NCBI GenBank assembly: GCA_050184295.1
Contig: JBFXAM010000024.1
Span: 1 to 48,864, forward strand
Direction: 5' to 3'
Length of the DNA: 48,864 bases
Source: JBFXAM01 sp050184295
GTDB taxonomy: Bacteria; Planctomycetota; Phycisphaerae; UBA1845; Fen-1342
Shown: positions 1-7,898 of the stretch, piece after piece
Layout of the letters: the number at the start of each line of letters is the position of its first letter
How positions within the stretch are numbered: position 1 is the first letter of the stretch
Notes under the pieces: generated by a model
What the model was told of the DNA's origin: nothing
Database searches by the model: none
Seen by the model: only the letters and a program-made list of their open reading frames with translations
Position numbers and translations under genes: made by a program

Positions 1-35
1 TTCCCGCCGACTTCCACAGTGATCTTGACGTCCAT
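1..35 (-). CDS. Start of a gene cut by the left window edge
   Basis: Only the first eleven codons are visible, reading M-D-V-K-I-T-V-E-V-G-G toward the left edge. The call rests on a GGAGG ribosome-binding site six bases before the ATG at position 35 and on a good promoter about 45 bases further upstream. Too little protein is present to name a family or function. Confidence 0.5.
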   Translation of the reverse strand, partial: MDVKITVEVGG

Positions 36-79
36 GTCCAACCTCCCAACGCCAGCCCCATGCCGACGCAATGGGAACG

Positions 80-108
80 ATTCTAATGTTAAGATTCTGT
101 TAGCGCAA
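80..108 (-). promoter_or_regulatory. Candidate sigma70-type promoter for the gene leaving the left edge
   Basis: On the minus strand a TAGAAT -10 box (80-85) lies 17 bases from a TTGCGC -35-like box (103-108), inside the only AT-rich patch near the left edge. The -10 matches consensus at five of six positions; the -35 is weak. It points at the truncated gene starting at 35. Confidence 0.5.
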
Positions 109-182
109 CCCTAATTGGGATGCACCCGCCCCGGGGGACACCCGTGCGAAACGCTCCGCGGCGCGGCGCGTTCCCCGGCGCC

Positions 183-1328
183 CTATTCCACCAGCACCGC
201 GACGAACGCGTCGATGTCAAAATTGTCGACTGCGCCATCCTGGTTTACGTCCGCGTTCCGGCGCCGACAGTTCGGCTGCGACGCCGCGTAGGCCGCCGGC
301 TGAACCAGCGCGAGCACGAACGGATCGACATCGAAGTTGTCGATCCGCCCATCGCAGTTCATGTCGCCGGCGCGCGAGAGGTGCTTGCGGATGAAGAGCT
401 GGGCCGCGGCGTCGGTGGAGGCGCCCAGGCCGCCGTGTCCGGCGCCGGGGACGCGGACAAAGGGCGCCTCGACCCCCGCTGCTGCGAGCGCGTCGAATAA
501 GCGCTCGCTCTGACGGATCGGCACGAGTGTGTCGATCTCGCCGTGGGCGATGAACGTCGGCGGATCGCCAGCGCCGGCGTGGGCGACCGGATTGGCGAGC
601 GTGATCAGCGCGATGAGCTGCGGGAACGGCGGGTTGGGGTTGCTCTGGTTGGCGCGCAGGACGCCGACACCTTGTCCGGGATCGTCGAATCCGATCAGGT
701 GCGACTCCGGCGACGCGGGCGAGTCGTGGTCGATCGTGCTGCCCGGCGGCGTGGTCACGTCCAGATTCATGCGGAGAAGATCGGTCGGCCCGAAGTAATC
801 GACGACGACCTGAACGCGGCTGGAGACGCCGGTGTTGCCGCCGGTCGCACCCTCGGCGGCGGCGACGCCGCCGGACGTGCCGAGCAGCGCCACGAGATGT
901 CCGCCCGCGCTGCTGCCCCACGCGCCAAAGCGGTCCGGGTCGAGGTTGAAGGTCGCCGCGTTCGCGCGCAGAAAGCGCACCGCGCCCTTCACATCGTGGA
1001 TCTGCGCCGGAAAAATCGCCTCGCCGCTGAGCCGATACTCGACGCTCGCGATCGCGAACCCGTTGCTTCGCAGTGCGAGCGCGGCGGACGGCACGTTGTT
1101 GTGCGTCCCGCCCTGCCAGCCGCCGCCGTGCACCCAGATCAACAGCGGCGCGGGGCCGCCGGGCGTCGATGGGGCGTACAGGTCGAGAAAGACGGGCATT
1201 GCGACGCCGTCGTCCCGCAGCACGGTCGCGTACTTCACGTCGTTCAAGGTCGGCGTGATCTGCGCGCCCGCCGGCAACGCGACCCCGCAGATCATGACGG
1301 CTGCCAACCCGCGAGACCTGGTCGTCAT
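183..1328 (-). CDS. Secreted alpha/beta-hydrolase (esterase/lipase) with C-terminal dockerin-like repeat
   Basis: A 381-residue secreted carboxylesterase of the hormone-sensitive-lipase/BD-FAE type. Residues 1-22 form a signal peptide ending in AGA. The oxyanion motif HGGGW is at 67-71, the nucleophile elbow GSSAGG has Ser140, the acid is probably Asp266 (in HGEID) and the base His298 (in GAGHGG), so the triad looks complete. Residues 321-381 hold two calcium-binding dockerin-like repeats (NCDGRIDNFDVD and NQDGAVDNFDID), common on planctomycetal exported proteins and probably used for surface retention rather than a cellulosome. The ATG at 1328 is chosen because GGAGAG precedes it; a TTG at 1340 would add four residues. 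The substrate, an ester of sugar or lipid, cannot be told from sequence. Confidence 0.85.
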   Translation of the reverse strand: MTTRSRGLAAVMICGVALPAGAQITPTLNDVKYATVLRDDGVAMPVFLDLYAPSTPGGPAPLLIWVHGGGWQGGTHNNVPSAALALRSNGFAIASVEYRLSGEAIFPAQIHDVKGAVRFLRANAATFNLDPDRFGAWGSSAGGHLVALLGTSGGVAAAEGATGGNTGVSSRVQVVVDYFGPTDLLRMNLDVTTPPGSTIDHDSPASPESHLIGFDDPGQGVGVLRANQSNPNPPFPQLIALITLANPVAHAGAGDPPTFIAHGEIDTLVPIRQSERLFDALAAAGVEAPFVRVPGAGHGGLGASTDAAAQLFIRKHLSRAGDMNCDGRIDNFDVDPFVLALVQPAAYAASQPNCRRRNADVNQDGAVDNFDIDAFVAVLVE

Positions 1329-1694
1329 GCGACTCTCCAAATCACCCCGCAGCGATCACGGCGTCCCGACGCCGCTTCAAGATGTCCAACGCCCGGCGGC
1401 GGCTGGGATTCGGCAATCGCGGCGCACGTTGTCGGAACCCCGCGCCCGCGGCAACCCGAGACCCTTGCCTCGTGAGCGTAATCGTAATTGGGAAACCAGG
1501 TTGCGGGTCGCGCCGTCGCCGACCGCCGCGGCCGCTGAACACAAAATGGGCGGGGCCGAACGACCCCACGTCGTCCGACCCCGGCAAGTGAAGAACACCC
1601 ACTTGTGTGTGATCGACGGTTGCCCGTGCGACCACGTTGTCTTGACTTCGCGTGCGGCGCCGCGCCCGAATCGCGGGGCGCTCGCCGGGCGGCG
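1329..1694. other. Gene-free stretch between flagellin and esterase
   Basis: These 366 bases lie after the flagellin stop and before the esterase start, both on the minus strand. They contain a short hairpin just after the flagellin stop (1662-1681). I see no convincing promoter, RNA gene or conserved reading frame; the open frames here lack ribosome-binding sites and recognisable protein. Confidence 0.5.
1662..1681 (-). terminator. Hairpin after flagellin gene
   Basis: The arms GCGCCC and GGGCGC enclose an 8-base loop, starting 13 bases after the flagellin stop. No T-run follows, so it may act as an mRNA 3' stabiliser or a weak or Rho-assisted terminator. Confidence 0.4.
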
Positions 1695-3092
1695 TTACCG
1701 CAGCAGCGACAGGATCTGTGCGCTCCGCTGGTTCACCAATCCGAGCAGCGAGATGCCGGACGTGAGCAGCACGTTCTGGCGATTCAGCTCGGCGGTCTCG
1801 GTGGCGTAATCCACGTCGTTGAGGGCTCCGCGGGCGCTCTCGAGGCCCTTCTTGGTCGCGTTCGCGGCGCTCAGCGCCGTGTCGACCTGGAACTTCGAGA
1901 AGCCGCCGAGGCGCCCCTGCTGCTTGGCGAGCTGGCCGGCGGCTTCGGACGCGATTGCGGCGGCCTGGCTGGGGTTCGTCAGCAGGCTGTTGGCGCCGCC
2001 GCTCTTGAGCGAATGGAGGTAGCCGAGCGTGGAGCTTCCGAGTTGCTGGCTGAACAACCCGTCGATGCCGATCGTGACGCGCGTGCTGGAGTCGCTGCCC
2101 AGCTGAAACGTCGCGCCGCCGGTCGTGACCTGGAACGTCTCCGACCCGTTCGCGGTGGTTCCGAAGCTCTCCGTGAGCGAGAACGACGCGTTCACCCCGC
2201 CGGCGCTGTAGTTGACGTTCAGCCCGTCGACGCTGGCGGCGTTGCCGTTGACGGTCACGCCGGCGTTCACACCGGTGTCATTCTGGTTGGTGAAATTCGT
2301 CGCGTCGCCGGATAGCGTGGTCACCCGGACGAACGCACTCGTGCCGTACGTCTGGCTGGTCAACGAGAGATTCGCGCCGTTCGCGGACGCCACCACGCCG
2401 GTCTGCGCGGTGGCGGCGTTGATCTTGGCGGCGACCGACGAGAGATTCTCGCCCGACGTGATGCTGATCACCGCGCTGCCCAGCTTGCCCTGGATCGAGA
2501 TCGACGTGTCGCTCGCCGCGGACGTCGTCGCGTAGCCGCTGATCGTGGCCTTCTCGGCCGCCGTGTTGACCGCGACCGAGAGGTTCGTGCTCGACGAACC
2601 GGAATCGCGGTTGAACACGCGCACGTCGGAAATCTTGGACGAATCGACGCCGCTCACGTCGATGCCCTGCGACCCGTCGAGGAGCTTCTTGCCGTTGAAT
2701 TCGGTCGTGCGGACGATGCGGTCGATCGATTCGAGCGCATTGTCGATCTGGGCCTGGTTGGCCGCGAGTTCGTCGGGGCTCAGCGCCGCCGAGTTCGCCG
2801 ACGCCTGCGACAGGCTCTGGATCTGCTTCACCAGGTCGCCGATCTGTCCCAGTGCGTTGTCCGCCACGTTCAGGATCGACTTGGTGCGCTGGTTCGCGAC
2901 CACGGACGCGTCGACCGCGACCAGCTCGCTCTCCAGACTCTTCAAAGCGATCAGCCCCGCCGGATCGTCCGAACCGCGGTTGATCCGCCGGCCGGTCGTC
3001 AGCCGTTCGATCACGCCGGTCTGTGCTTCAGACGTGTTGTTCAGAATGTTCAGCAGCGAGAGCGTATTGACGTTGTTGATCGTCAGACCCAT
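1695..3092 (-). CDS. fliC: Flagellin
   Basis: A 465-residue filament subunit exported through the flagellar type III apparatus. The N-terminal D0/D1 helices (about 1-150) contain the typical stretches NNTSEAQTGVIERLTTGRRI and DDPAGLIALKSLESE. The C-terminal D1/D0 helices (about 370-465) include LESARGALNDVDYATETAEL and end LGLVNQRSAQILSLLR. Between them is a Thr/Ser/Asn-rich variable domain of about 220 residues with flagellin-hook-like repeats. The ATG at 3092 is chosen because it follows AAGGGGGAT; the open frame runs 16 codons further upstream without a better site. No hook, cap, chaperone or motor gene is adjacent, so it is a stand-alone flagellin. Family assignment is secure; the gene symbol is by family. 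Confidence 0.93.
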   Translation of the reverse strand: MGLTINNVNTLSLLNILNNTSEAQTGVIERLTTGRRINRGSDDPAGLIALKSLESELVAVDASVVANQRTKSILNVADNALGQIGDLVKQIQSLSQASANSAALSPDELAANQAQIDNALESIDRIVRTTEFNGKKLLDGSQGIDVSGVDSSKISDVRVFNRDSGSSSTNLSVAVNTAAEKATISGYATTSAASDTSISIQGKLGSAVISITSGENLSSVAAKINAATAQTGVVASANGANLSLTSQTYGTSAFVRVTTLSGDATNFTNQNDTGVNAGVTVNGNAASVDGLNVNYSAGGVNASFSLTESFGTTANGSETFQVTTGGATFQLGSDSSTRVTIGIDGLFSQQLGSSTLGYLHSLKSGGANSLLTNPSQAAAIASEAAGQLAKQQGRLGGFSKFQVDTALSAANATKKGLESARGALNDVDYATETAELNRQNVLLTSGISLLGLVNQRSAQILSLLR

Positions 3093-3278
3093 GGTGCATC
3101 CCCCTTCAAGGTGGTAACGCGTACAGCCAGAGTGTGGCAAACGCTCCGCGGCGGAACAAATCAGCGGGGGAGAATTCGGTGGAAAATCGGGCGGAATACC
3201 GGCGGATTATCAACCTCGGCGCGCTACGCCGGGCCGGGGTACTCGTTTTGGGACCGGTACGCGAGCCGGCGCGCTGAA

Positions 3279-3314
3279 CCCCGGGCGCAAATGCCCGTGC
3301 GTCGGCGCCCGGGG
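3279..3314 (-). terminator. Strong hairpin after the small secreted-protein gene
   Basis: A perfect 10-base inverted repeat (CCCCGGGCGC / GCGCCCGGGG) with a 16-base loop lies 58 bases beyond the stop of the small gene at 3373 and upstream of flagellin. The T-run after it is poor (TTC), but the stem is very stable, so it probably ends the transcript entering the flagellin leader. Confidence 0.5.
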
Positions 3315-3372
3315 CTCCGTCGGCGCGGTCAGCGTCGATCGGCTCAAGCGGCGGCGCGGTCGCGCCCGCGGC

Positions 3373-3576
3373 CTACCACCAGTCAAACCAGAACTCGTCA
3401 TAGCCGCAGCAGTCGTCCACGACCACGTAATCGCAGCAGTAATCGTCGACGATCACGTAGCCCGGGGTGCTATACGCGAGCACCTCGAACGACGGCACGT
3501 TGCAGGAAACCGTCGCGGGCAGCACCGCCCCACCGACCAGGCCCGAAAGCAGCAGGAGTTTTCGCAGCACGCGCAT
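3373..3576 (-). CDS. Small secreted Cys/Asp/Tyr/Trp-rich protein, unknown function
   Basis: A 67-residue protein. Residues 1-26 form a signal peptide: basic MRVLRK, a hydrophobic core, then LPATVSC, a poor but possible lipobox. The mature part of about 42 residues contains a duplicated motif, VIVDDYCCDY then VVVDDCCGY, and ends in an aromatic tail, DEFWFDWW. It is acidic, has two vicinal cysteine pairs and no lysine. The ATG at 3576 sits five bases after GGGGAGG, a strong ribosome-binding site, which makes this a real gene despite its size; an overlapping GTG at 3579 is the alternative. I do not recognise the family. The composition suggests metal binding or a disulfide-linked surface or spore-coat-like structural peptide, but that is a guess. 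Confidence 0.7.
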   Translation of the reverse strand: MRVLRKLLLLSGLVGGAVLPATVSCNVPSFEVLAYSTPGYVIVDDYCCDYVVVDDCCGYDEFWFDWW

Positions 3577-3731
3577 CACAACCTCCCCGGCGGCGTGCTC
3601 TTAACGCCGCCAACATGGGAATGGACACGCACGCCGACGCGAAGTTGGATCAGAAACCCGGCCGGTCTCCCGTACGCCGGCGGCGATTCCACGCACCAAA
3701 CGCCCTTTGCGCCCCGTGCCGGCCGCGACGC

Positions 3732-5135
3732 TCATTCCCGCGGCGGTGCAGAAGCCTCGGCTTGTTGGCGAAACTCGACCACGCGCTCGAGCGCTTGGGA
3801 GCGCGCCGCCGCCGCCGGGTCAATCGCCAGAATCCGCTCGTAGCGCTCCGCGGCGGCGGCGCGGCGATCGGCACGCCACTCCGCGTCGGCGAGTTTCAGC
3901 AGCAGCGGCACATCGCGCGCGCGCAGCCGACACGCCCGCCGCAGCAACCCCAGGTACAGGTCGGTGTCGCCACGCTGGTTGCACGCCTCCGCCGCCTGCT
4001 CATACGCGTCGAAGAGAATGCGTTCTCGCTCCGCCGGGCGGCTGGCGGCGGCGGCGCGGGCGTAACGGAGCTGGTCGGCAACCGCTCCCGCCTCCCGCGC
4101 CAGTGCCATCAACGTCAGAATCGTCGCGGCGTCCCCGCTCTCCAGCAACGCTGCCTCGCAGCTACGAGCGATCGCGAACGCCGTCTCCGGACGACCAATC
4201 CCCTGCCAGATTCGCGCATGCAGCAGAACCGCCGCGGGATCGTCGAACCCGCCGTCCAGCGCGAGCCGCACCTGAAACAGCGCCGACTGCGGCGGGCTGC
4301 ACAAGTACCGATCCGCCCCGTCCCGCCGCTCGACCAGCAGCCGATCGGCGACGAATTGTCCGCAGCCCGCATCCGCAAACTCGCGCACCTCCGTCCGGCC
4401 GAGCAGCTCGCCGAGCGCGAAATAAGCGCGTGCCGCGCGGTAGCAGAGCGCCGGCGCCGCCACGCGTGCGCGCGAGTAGCGCTCGCAGCGCCGCAGCGCG
4501 ACGGCGGGTTTGCCGGCATCCAGCGCCGCGTCGAGCCAGGCGCACCAGAGCGCGATCGCGTCCGGCAGGCGCTCGACGCTGCGTTCGAGCAGATCGTCGA
4601 TCCGCGCGTTTTCGTTCATGCCGCGCAACGCGCGAACGAGCAAAAAGACACCGGGGACATCGAGCTCTCGTTCGCAGGCGCCCAGGTGGGCCGCCGCGTC
4701 GGAAAAGCGCCGTGCGTCGAGCAGCAGCGCCGCCAGCGCGCGCCGGATCTCACAGTTTTCCGGCGCCCGCGCGGCGAGATTCTCCAGTAACCGGCGGGCC
4801 TCGTCCGGGCGCCCCGTGAGCCCGTAGGCGCGCGCCAGTGCGAGACCGAAATCGCTCCGATCCGGGCGTCGGGCGACCGCCCGCGCGAAGAACGCACACG
4901 CGGCCTCGGCGTCGCCGGCCGCTTGGCGCGCCGCGCCCTCCGCGAAGAGCGCGTCGGCGTCGTGGGGCGGCAGGGTCGAAGCCGCGGCGGCCGGAGCAGG
5001 AGCCGGCGAGTCCGGGATCGTCTGGGCGGGCGCGGGCGGCGGACCGAGTGCGGCCAGCGTCGCCACCGCCAACAGCGGTAGCAGCCTCGCCAAGGCGCGT
5101 CGGCGCGCCCTCGCTTCTCGTCGAATGTACCGCAT
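3732..5135 (-). CDS. Exported tetratricopeptide-repeat protein
   Basis: A 467-residue protein with a signal peptide (residues 1-38, arginine-rich start, then LLPLLAVATLAALG and a PAPAQ end) and a Pro/Ala linker. It is otherwise helical TPR repeats: for example ALFAEGAARQAAGDAEAACA, then FGLALARAYGLTGRPDEARR, and near the C-terminus LKLADAEWRADRRAAAAERY. It is probably a periplasmic or outer-membrane scaffold; no enzymatic motif is visible. The start at 5135 is preferred because GGGCGGA lies upstream; ATG 5150 is in frame and would add five residues. It is divergent from the MutS2 gene with an 87-base gap. Partner and role are unknown. Confidence 0.8.
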   Translation of the reverse strand: MRYIRREARARRRALARLLPLLAVATLAALGPPPAPAQTIPDSPAPAPAAAASTLPPHDADALFAEGAARQAAGDAEAACAFFARAVARRPDRSDFGLALARAYGLTGRPDEARRLLENLAARAPENCEIRRALAALLLDARRFSDAAAHLGACERELDVPGVFLLVRALRGMNENARIDDLLERSVERLPDAIALWCAWLDAALDAGKPAVALRRCERYSRARVAAPALCYRAARAYFALGELLGRTEVREFADAGCGQFVADRLLVERRDGADRYLCSPPQSALFQVRLALDGGFDDPAAVLLHARIWQGIGRPETAFAIARSCEAALLESGDAATILTLMALAREAGAVADQLRYARAAAASRPAERERILFDAYEQAAEACNQRGDTDLYLGLLRRACRLRARDVPLLLKLADAEWRADRRAAAAERYERILAIDPAAAARSQALERVVEFRQQAEASAPPRE

Positions 5136-5184
5136 CTGCGATCCGCCCATGCGGGCCGGCGGCTGCGACGAACCCGCGCGCGTA

Positions 5185-5213
5185 TTCTGACAGACCGCGG
5201 GCCGGGCTACAAT
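5185..5213 (+). promoter_or_regulatory. Promoter of mutS2-like gene; transcript probably leaderless
   Basis: TACAAT (5208-5213) is a five-of-six -10 box. Seventeen bases upstream is TTCTGA; CTGACA (5187-5192) is a better -35 match but with only 15 bases of spacing. Transcription should begin at about 5219-5222, at or just before the ATG at 5223, and no ribosome-binding site is present. Confidence 0.55.
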
Positions 5214-5222
5214 CCCCGAATC

Positions 5223-7790
5223 ATGGACGCGCACTCGCTCGAATGTCTGGACTTCGCCCGCATCACCGAACTCGTGGCCAGCTACGCGCTCACCGGGCTG
5301 GGCCGCGCGCTCGCCGCCGGCATCCAGCCCATCAGCCGCCCCGAACTCATCCGCCGCTGGCTCGCCCAGGTCGACGAGCTCGACCGCCTCGAGCCGCAGC
5401 GCGGGCTGCCGCCGTTCGGCGGTGTGAGCGATGTGCGCGAGCTGGTGAAAAACTGCGCGCCGCCGCTGCACGTGGCCGCGGAGGACGTCGCGCGGATCGG
5501 CGACACGCTGCTGGCGACGCACCACATCGGGCGCTACCTGGCGGGCCTGCCCGAGAACTTCCCCGAGCTGGGGCATCTTCAGCAGCGCATCGGCGACTTC
5601 CGCACGCTCGGGCAGCGCATCCGCGTGGTCATCGACGAGCGCGGGCAGGTGCGCAGCGAGGCCAGCCCGAAGCTGGCGCGGGTCCGCGCGGCGATCGAGG
5701 GCGCGCAGCACGAGATTCACACGACCATGGAGCGCCTGCTCCACGACCCCAACATCCGCCGCTTTCTGCAATACCCGAACTTCACGCTGCACGCCGACCG
5801 CATGGTGCTGCCGCTGCGAACCGAGTGCCGCGGGCGCGTGCAGGGCATCATCCACCGCACGTCGGACAGCGGCGCGACGCTTTATGTCGAGCCCGGAGCG
5901 GCGGTCGAGCTGAACAACCAGATCGCGAACCTGCGGATCGAGGAGCAGGAGGAGATCAACCGGCTGCTGTGGGAACTGGCGCACGAGGTGTATCTCAACG
6001 CCAAGGAGATCCTGCGCACGCTGGACGGGCTCGCCGTGCTCGACCTGATCGTGGCCAAGCTGCGCTACGCGCGCGACTACGCGCTCATCTGCCCCGATCT
6101 CGACGACCATGCCCGCGTGCACGTCCGCCAGGCCCGCCACCCGCTGCTCCTGCACCTCCAGCGCACGCGCCCCGAAGACGCCGCCGCCCCCGGCGAGATC
6201 GTGCCGATCTCCTACCGGCTCGGCGAAGACTTCACGATGCTGCTGATCACGGGGCCGAACACCGGCGGCAAGACCGTCACGCTGAAAACCGTCGGGCTGA
6301 TCAGCCTGATGGTGCAGGCGGGACTGCCGGCCCCGGTCGCGCCCGGCTCGACCGTCGGCGTGTTCAACGAGATTCTGATCGACGTCGGCGACGAGCAGAG
6401 CATGCAGCAGTCGCTCAGCACCTTCAGCGCGCACCTCAAGCGCCATATGGAGATGTTGCGGCGCGCGGGGCCCAGGACGCTGCTCCTGATCGATGAGCTC
6501 GGCGCGGGAACCGACCCCGACGAGGGCGCCGCGATCGGCCGCGCCGTGCTCGACGAAATCCTGCGGCTCGACGGACGCTGCATGGTCACAACCCACCTCG
6601 GCGCGCTGAAGGGCTATGCGCTCACGCGCGATCGTGCCGAAAACGCGTGCGTCGAGTTCGACATCGAGACCCTTCGGCCGACCTATCGCCTCCGCATCGG
6701 CGAGGCCGGCCTCAGCAACGCGATCGCCGTCGCCGAGAAGCTCGGCATGCCCAAGCGGCTGGTGATCGCCGCGCGCCGAAACCTCTCGCGCCGCTCGCGC
6801 GCCATGACTGGCTTGCTCGAAGGAACCGCGGTCGCGAAGCGCGAAGCCGAGCAGGCCCGCGAGGCAGCCGTCGTGGCGCGACTCGGCGCCGACCGGGCCG
6901 CCGCCGACGCGACCGCCGCCCGCGACCAGTGGGAGCGCCAGCGCCTCGACTTTCAGACCTGGCTCCAGCGCGTTGTGCACCTGCGGCCCGGCGACGCGGT
7001 GCGCGTGCGAAACTTCGACCGCGACGGCAAGATCGTTCGCATGCGGCTCGATCAACAGCGGGCGGAAGTCGACGTCGGCGCGTTCAGCGTCGAAGTGCCG
7101 CTCGCGGACGTGCTGCCGCCGGAGACGCCGCCGCCGCCGCCCCGACCGTTTGCGACACGCCCCGATGTCATTCCGACCGGCCGTGCGGCCCGGATGAAGC
7201 CGGGACGCGAACCGCTGCGCGAGCGCGCCGGGTCGGAGCCGGCGCGCACGCCGCCGGACGTCGCGGGCCTGGCGCGCCCGCCGCTCGACCAGCGCGGCCC
7301 GCGCCGTCCGCGGACCGGTGAGGCGCCGCCGCACGACCACCGCGGGGCCGGCGCGCCGCGGCGCGATCGAGGGTCCGACGGCGCGCGTCCGCAGCCGCGG
7401 ATCGAGTGGGCGCCCCTGACGGACGCACAGGTCGAAGCGCTCAAACCGGGCGACAAGGTGATCGTGAAACGCTTCCACCGTGAGGGCACCGTCGTCCGCG
7501 TGAACCTCACGAAACATCTGGTCACGGTCAGCGCCGGACTGCTCGACGTCGAAGTTCCTTACAACGGCCTCGCACAGCACGTGCGGCCCGAGCCGCCGCC
7601 GAAGCCGCCTCCGCCGAAGCGGCCGCCGACGGTCGCCGCAAACACCGACGCACCGCCCGCCGCGGCGCCGCCCGATGCGGCGCCGGCCGCCGCTTCGGAC
7701 TCGATGCGCGCCGCGTCCGATTTGCCGTCCGACGCCGTCGGCCCAGCGCCGCCGCGAGACCACGCGGCCGCGACCGACGGAAACGCCTGA
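5223..7790 (+). CDS. mutS2: MutS2-family ATPase lacking the Smr domain
   Basis: An 855-residue MutS2-type clamp/ATPase, a family that acts on recombination intermediates or on collided ribosomes. The N-terminus begins with the typical LECLDFARITELV. The core and clamp helices lead to the ABC ATPase with Walker A GPNTGGKT (about residue 345), signature QQSLSTFSAHLKRH (about 400), Walker B LLLIDELGAGTDP (about 420) and the switch sequence VTTHLGALKGYA. A coiled-coil region (about 535-580) follows. After it come two copies of a KOW/SH3-like module (PGDAVRVRNFDRDGKIVRM at about 586 and PGDKVIVKRFHREGTVVRV at about 740), separated by an Arg/Pro-rich linker, and then a Pro/Ala tail. The usual C-terminal Smr nuclease, with its LDLRG and HG(K/R)G motifs, is not present. 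The start is ATG 5223, immediately downstream of a promoter. Confidence 0.9.
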   Translation: MDAHSLECLDFARITELVASYALTGLGRALAAGIQPISRPELIRRWLAQVDELDRLEPQRGLPPFGGVSDVRELVKNCAPPLHVAAEDVARIGDTLLATHHIGRYLAGLPENFPELGHLQQRIGDFRTLGQRIRVVIDERGQVRSEASPKLARVRAAIEGAQHEIHTTMERLLHDPNIRRFLQYPNFTLHADRMVLPLRTECRGRVQGIIHRTSDSGATLYVEPGAAVELNNQIANLRIEEQEEINRLLWELAHEVYLNAKEILRTLDGLAVLDLIVAKLRYARDYALICPDLDDHARVHVRQARHPLLLHLQRTRPEDAAAPGEIVPISYRLGEDFTMLLITGPNTGGKTVTLKTVGLISLMVQAGLPAPVAPGSTVGVFNEILIDVGDEQSMQQSLSTFSAHLKRHMEMLRRAGPRTLLLIDELGAGTDPDEGAAIGRAVLDEILRLDGRCMVTTHLGALKGYALTRDRAENACVEFDIETLRPTYRLRIGEAGLSNAIAVAEKLGMPKRLVIAARRNLSRRSRAMTGLLEGTAVAKREAEQAREAAVVARLGADRAAADATAARDQWERQRLDFQTWLQRVVHLRPGDAVRVRNFDRDGKIVRMRLDQQRAEVDVGAFSVEVPLADVLPPETPPPPPRPFATRPDVIPTGRAARMKPGREPLRERAGSEPARTPPDVAGLARPPLDQRGPRRPRTGEAPPHDHRGAGAPRRDRGSDGARPQPRIEWAPLTDAQVEALKPGDKVIVKRFHREGTVVRVNLTKHLVTVSAGLLDVEVPYNGLAQHVRPEPPPKPPPPKRPPTVAANTDAPPAAAPPDAAPAAASDSMRAASDLPSDAVGPAPPRDHAAATDGNA

Positions 7791-7800
7791 CGAATGGCTG

Positions 7801-7809
7801 TGGTAGAAT
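7801..7809 (+). promoter_or_regulatory. Extended -10 promoter for the P-domain secreted protein
   Basis: TGG directly followed by TAGAAT (7804-7809) makes an extended -10 element just after the MutS2 stop. No -35 box is recognisable. It would give a leader of about 84 bases before the ATG at 7899. Confidence 0.45.
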
Positions 7810-7898
7810 GACCGGGCGTGCCGCTCCGCGCGCGGACCCCGCACTCCGCACGTCTGGACCGAGTCCGGCCCCCGGAGCGCGCTCGGAGGGAACGAGCG

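Noticed and set aside
1341..1694. Small genes in the gap between flagellin and esterase
   Set aside because: The frames are Arg/Gly/Pro-rich, lack ribosome-binding sites and resemble no protein.
3093..3200. Sigma28 or sigma54 promoter before flagellin
   Set aside because: I looked for TAAA/GCCGATAA and TGGCAC/TTGC patterns on the minus strand; only partial matches with wrong spacing occur.
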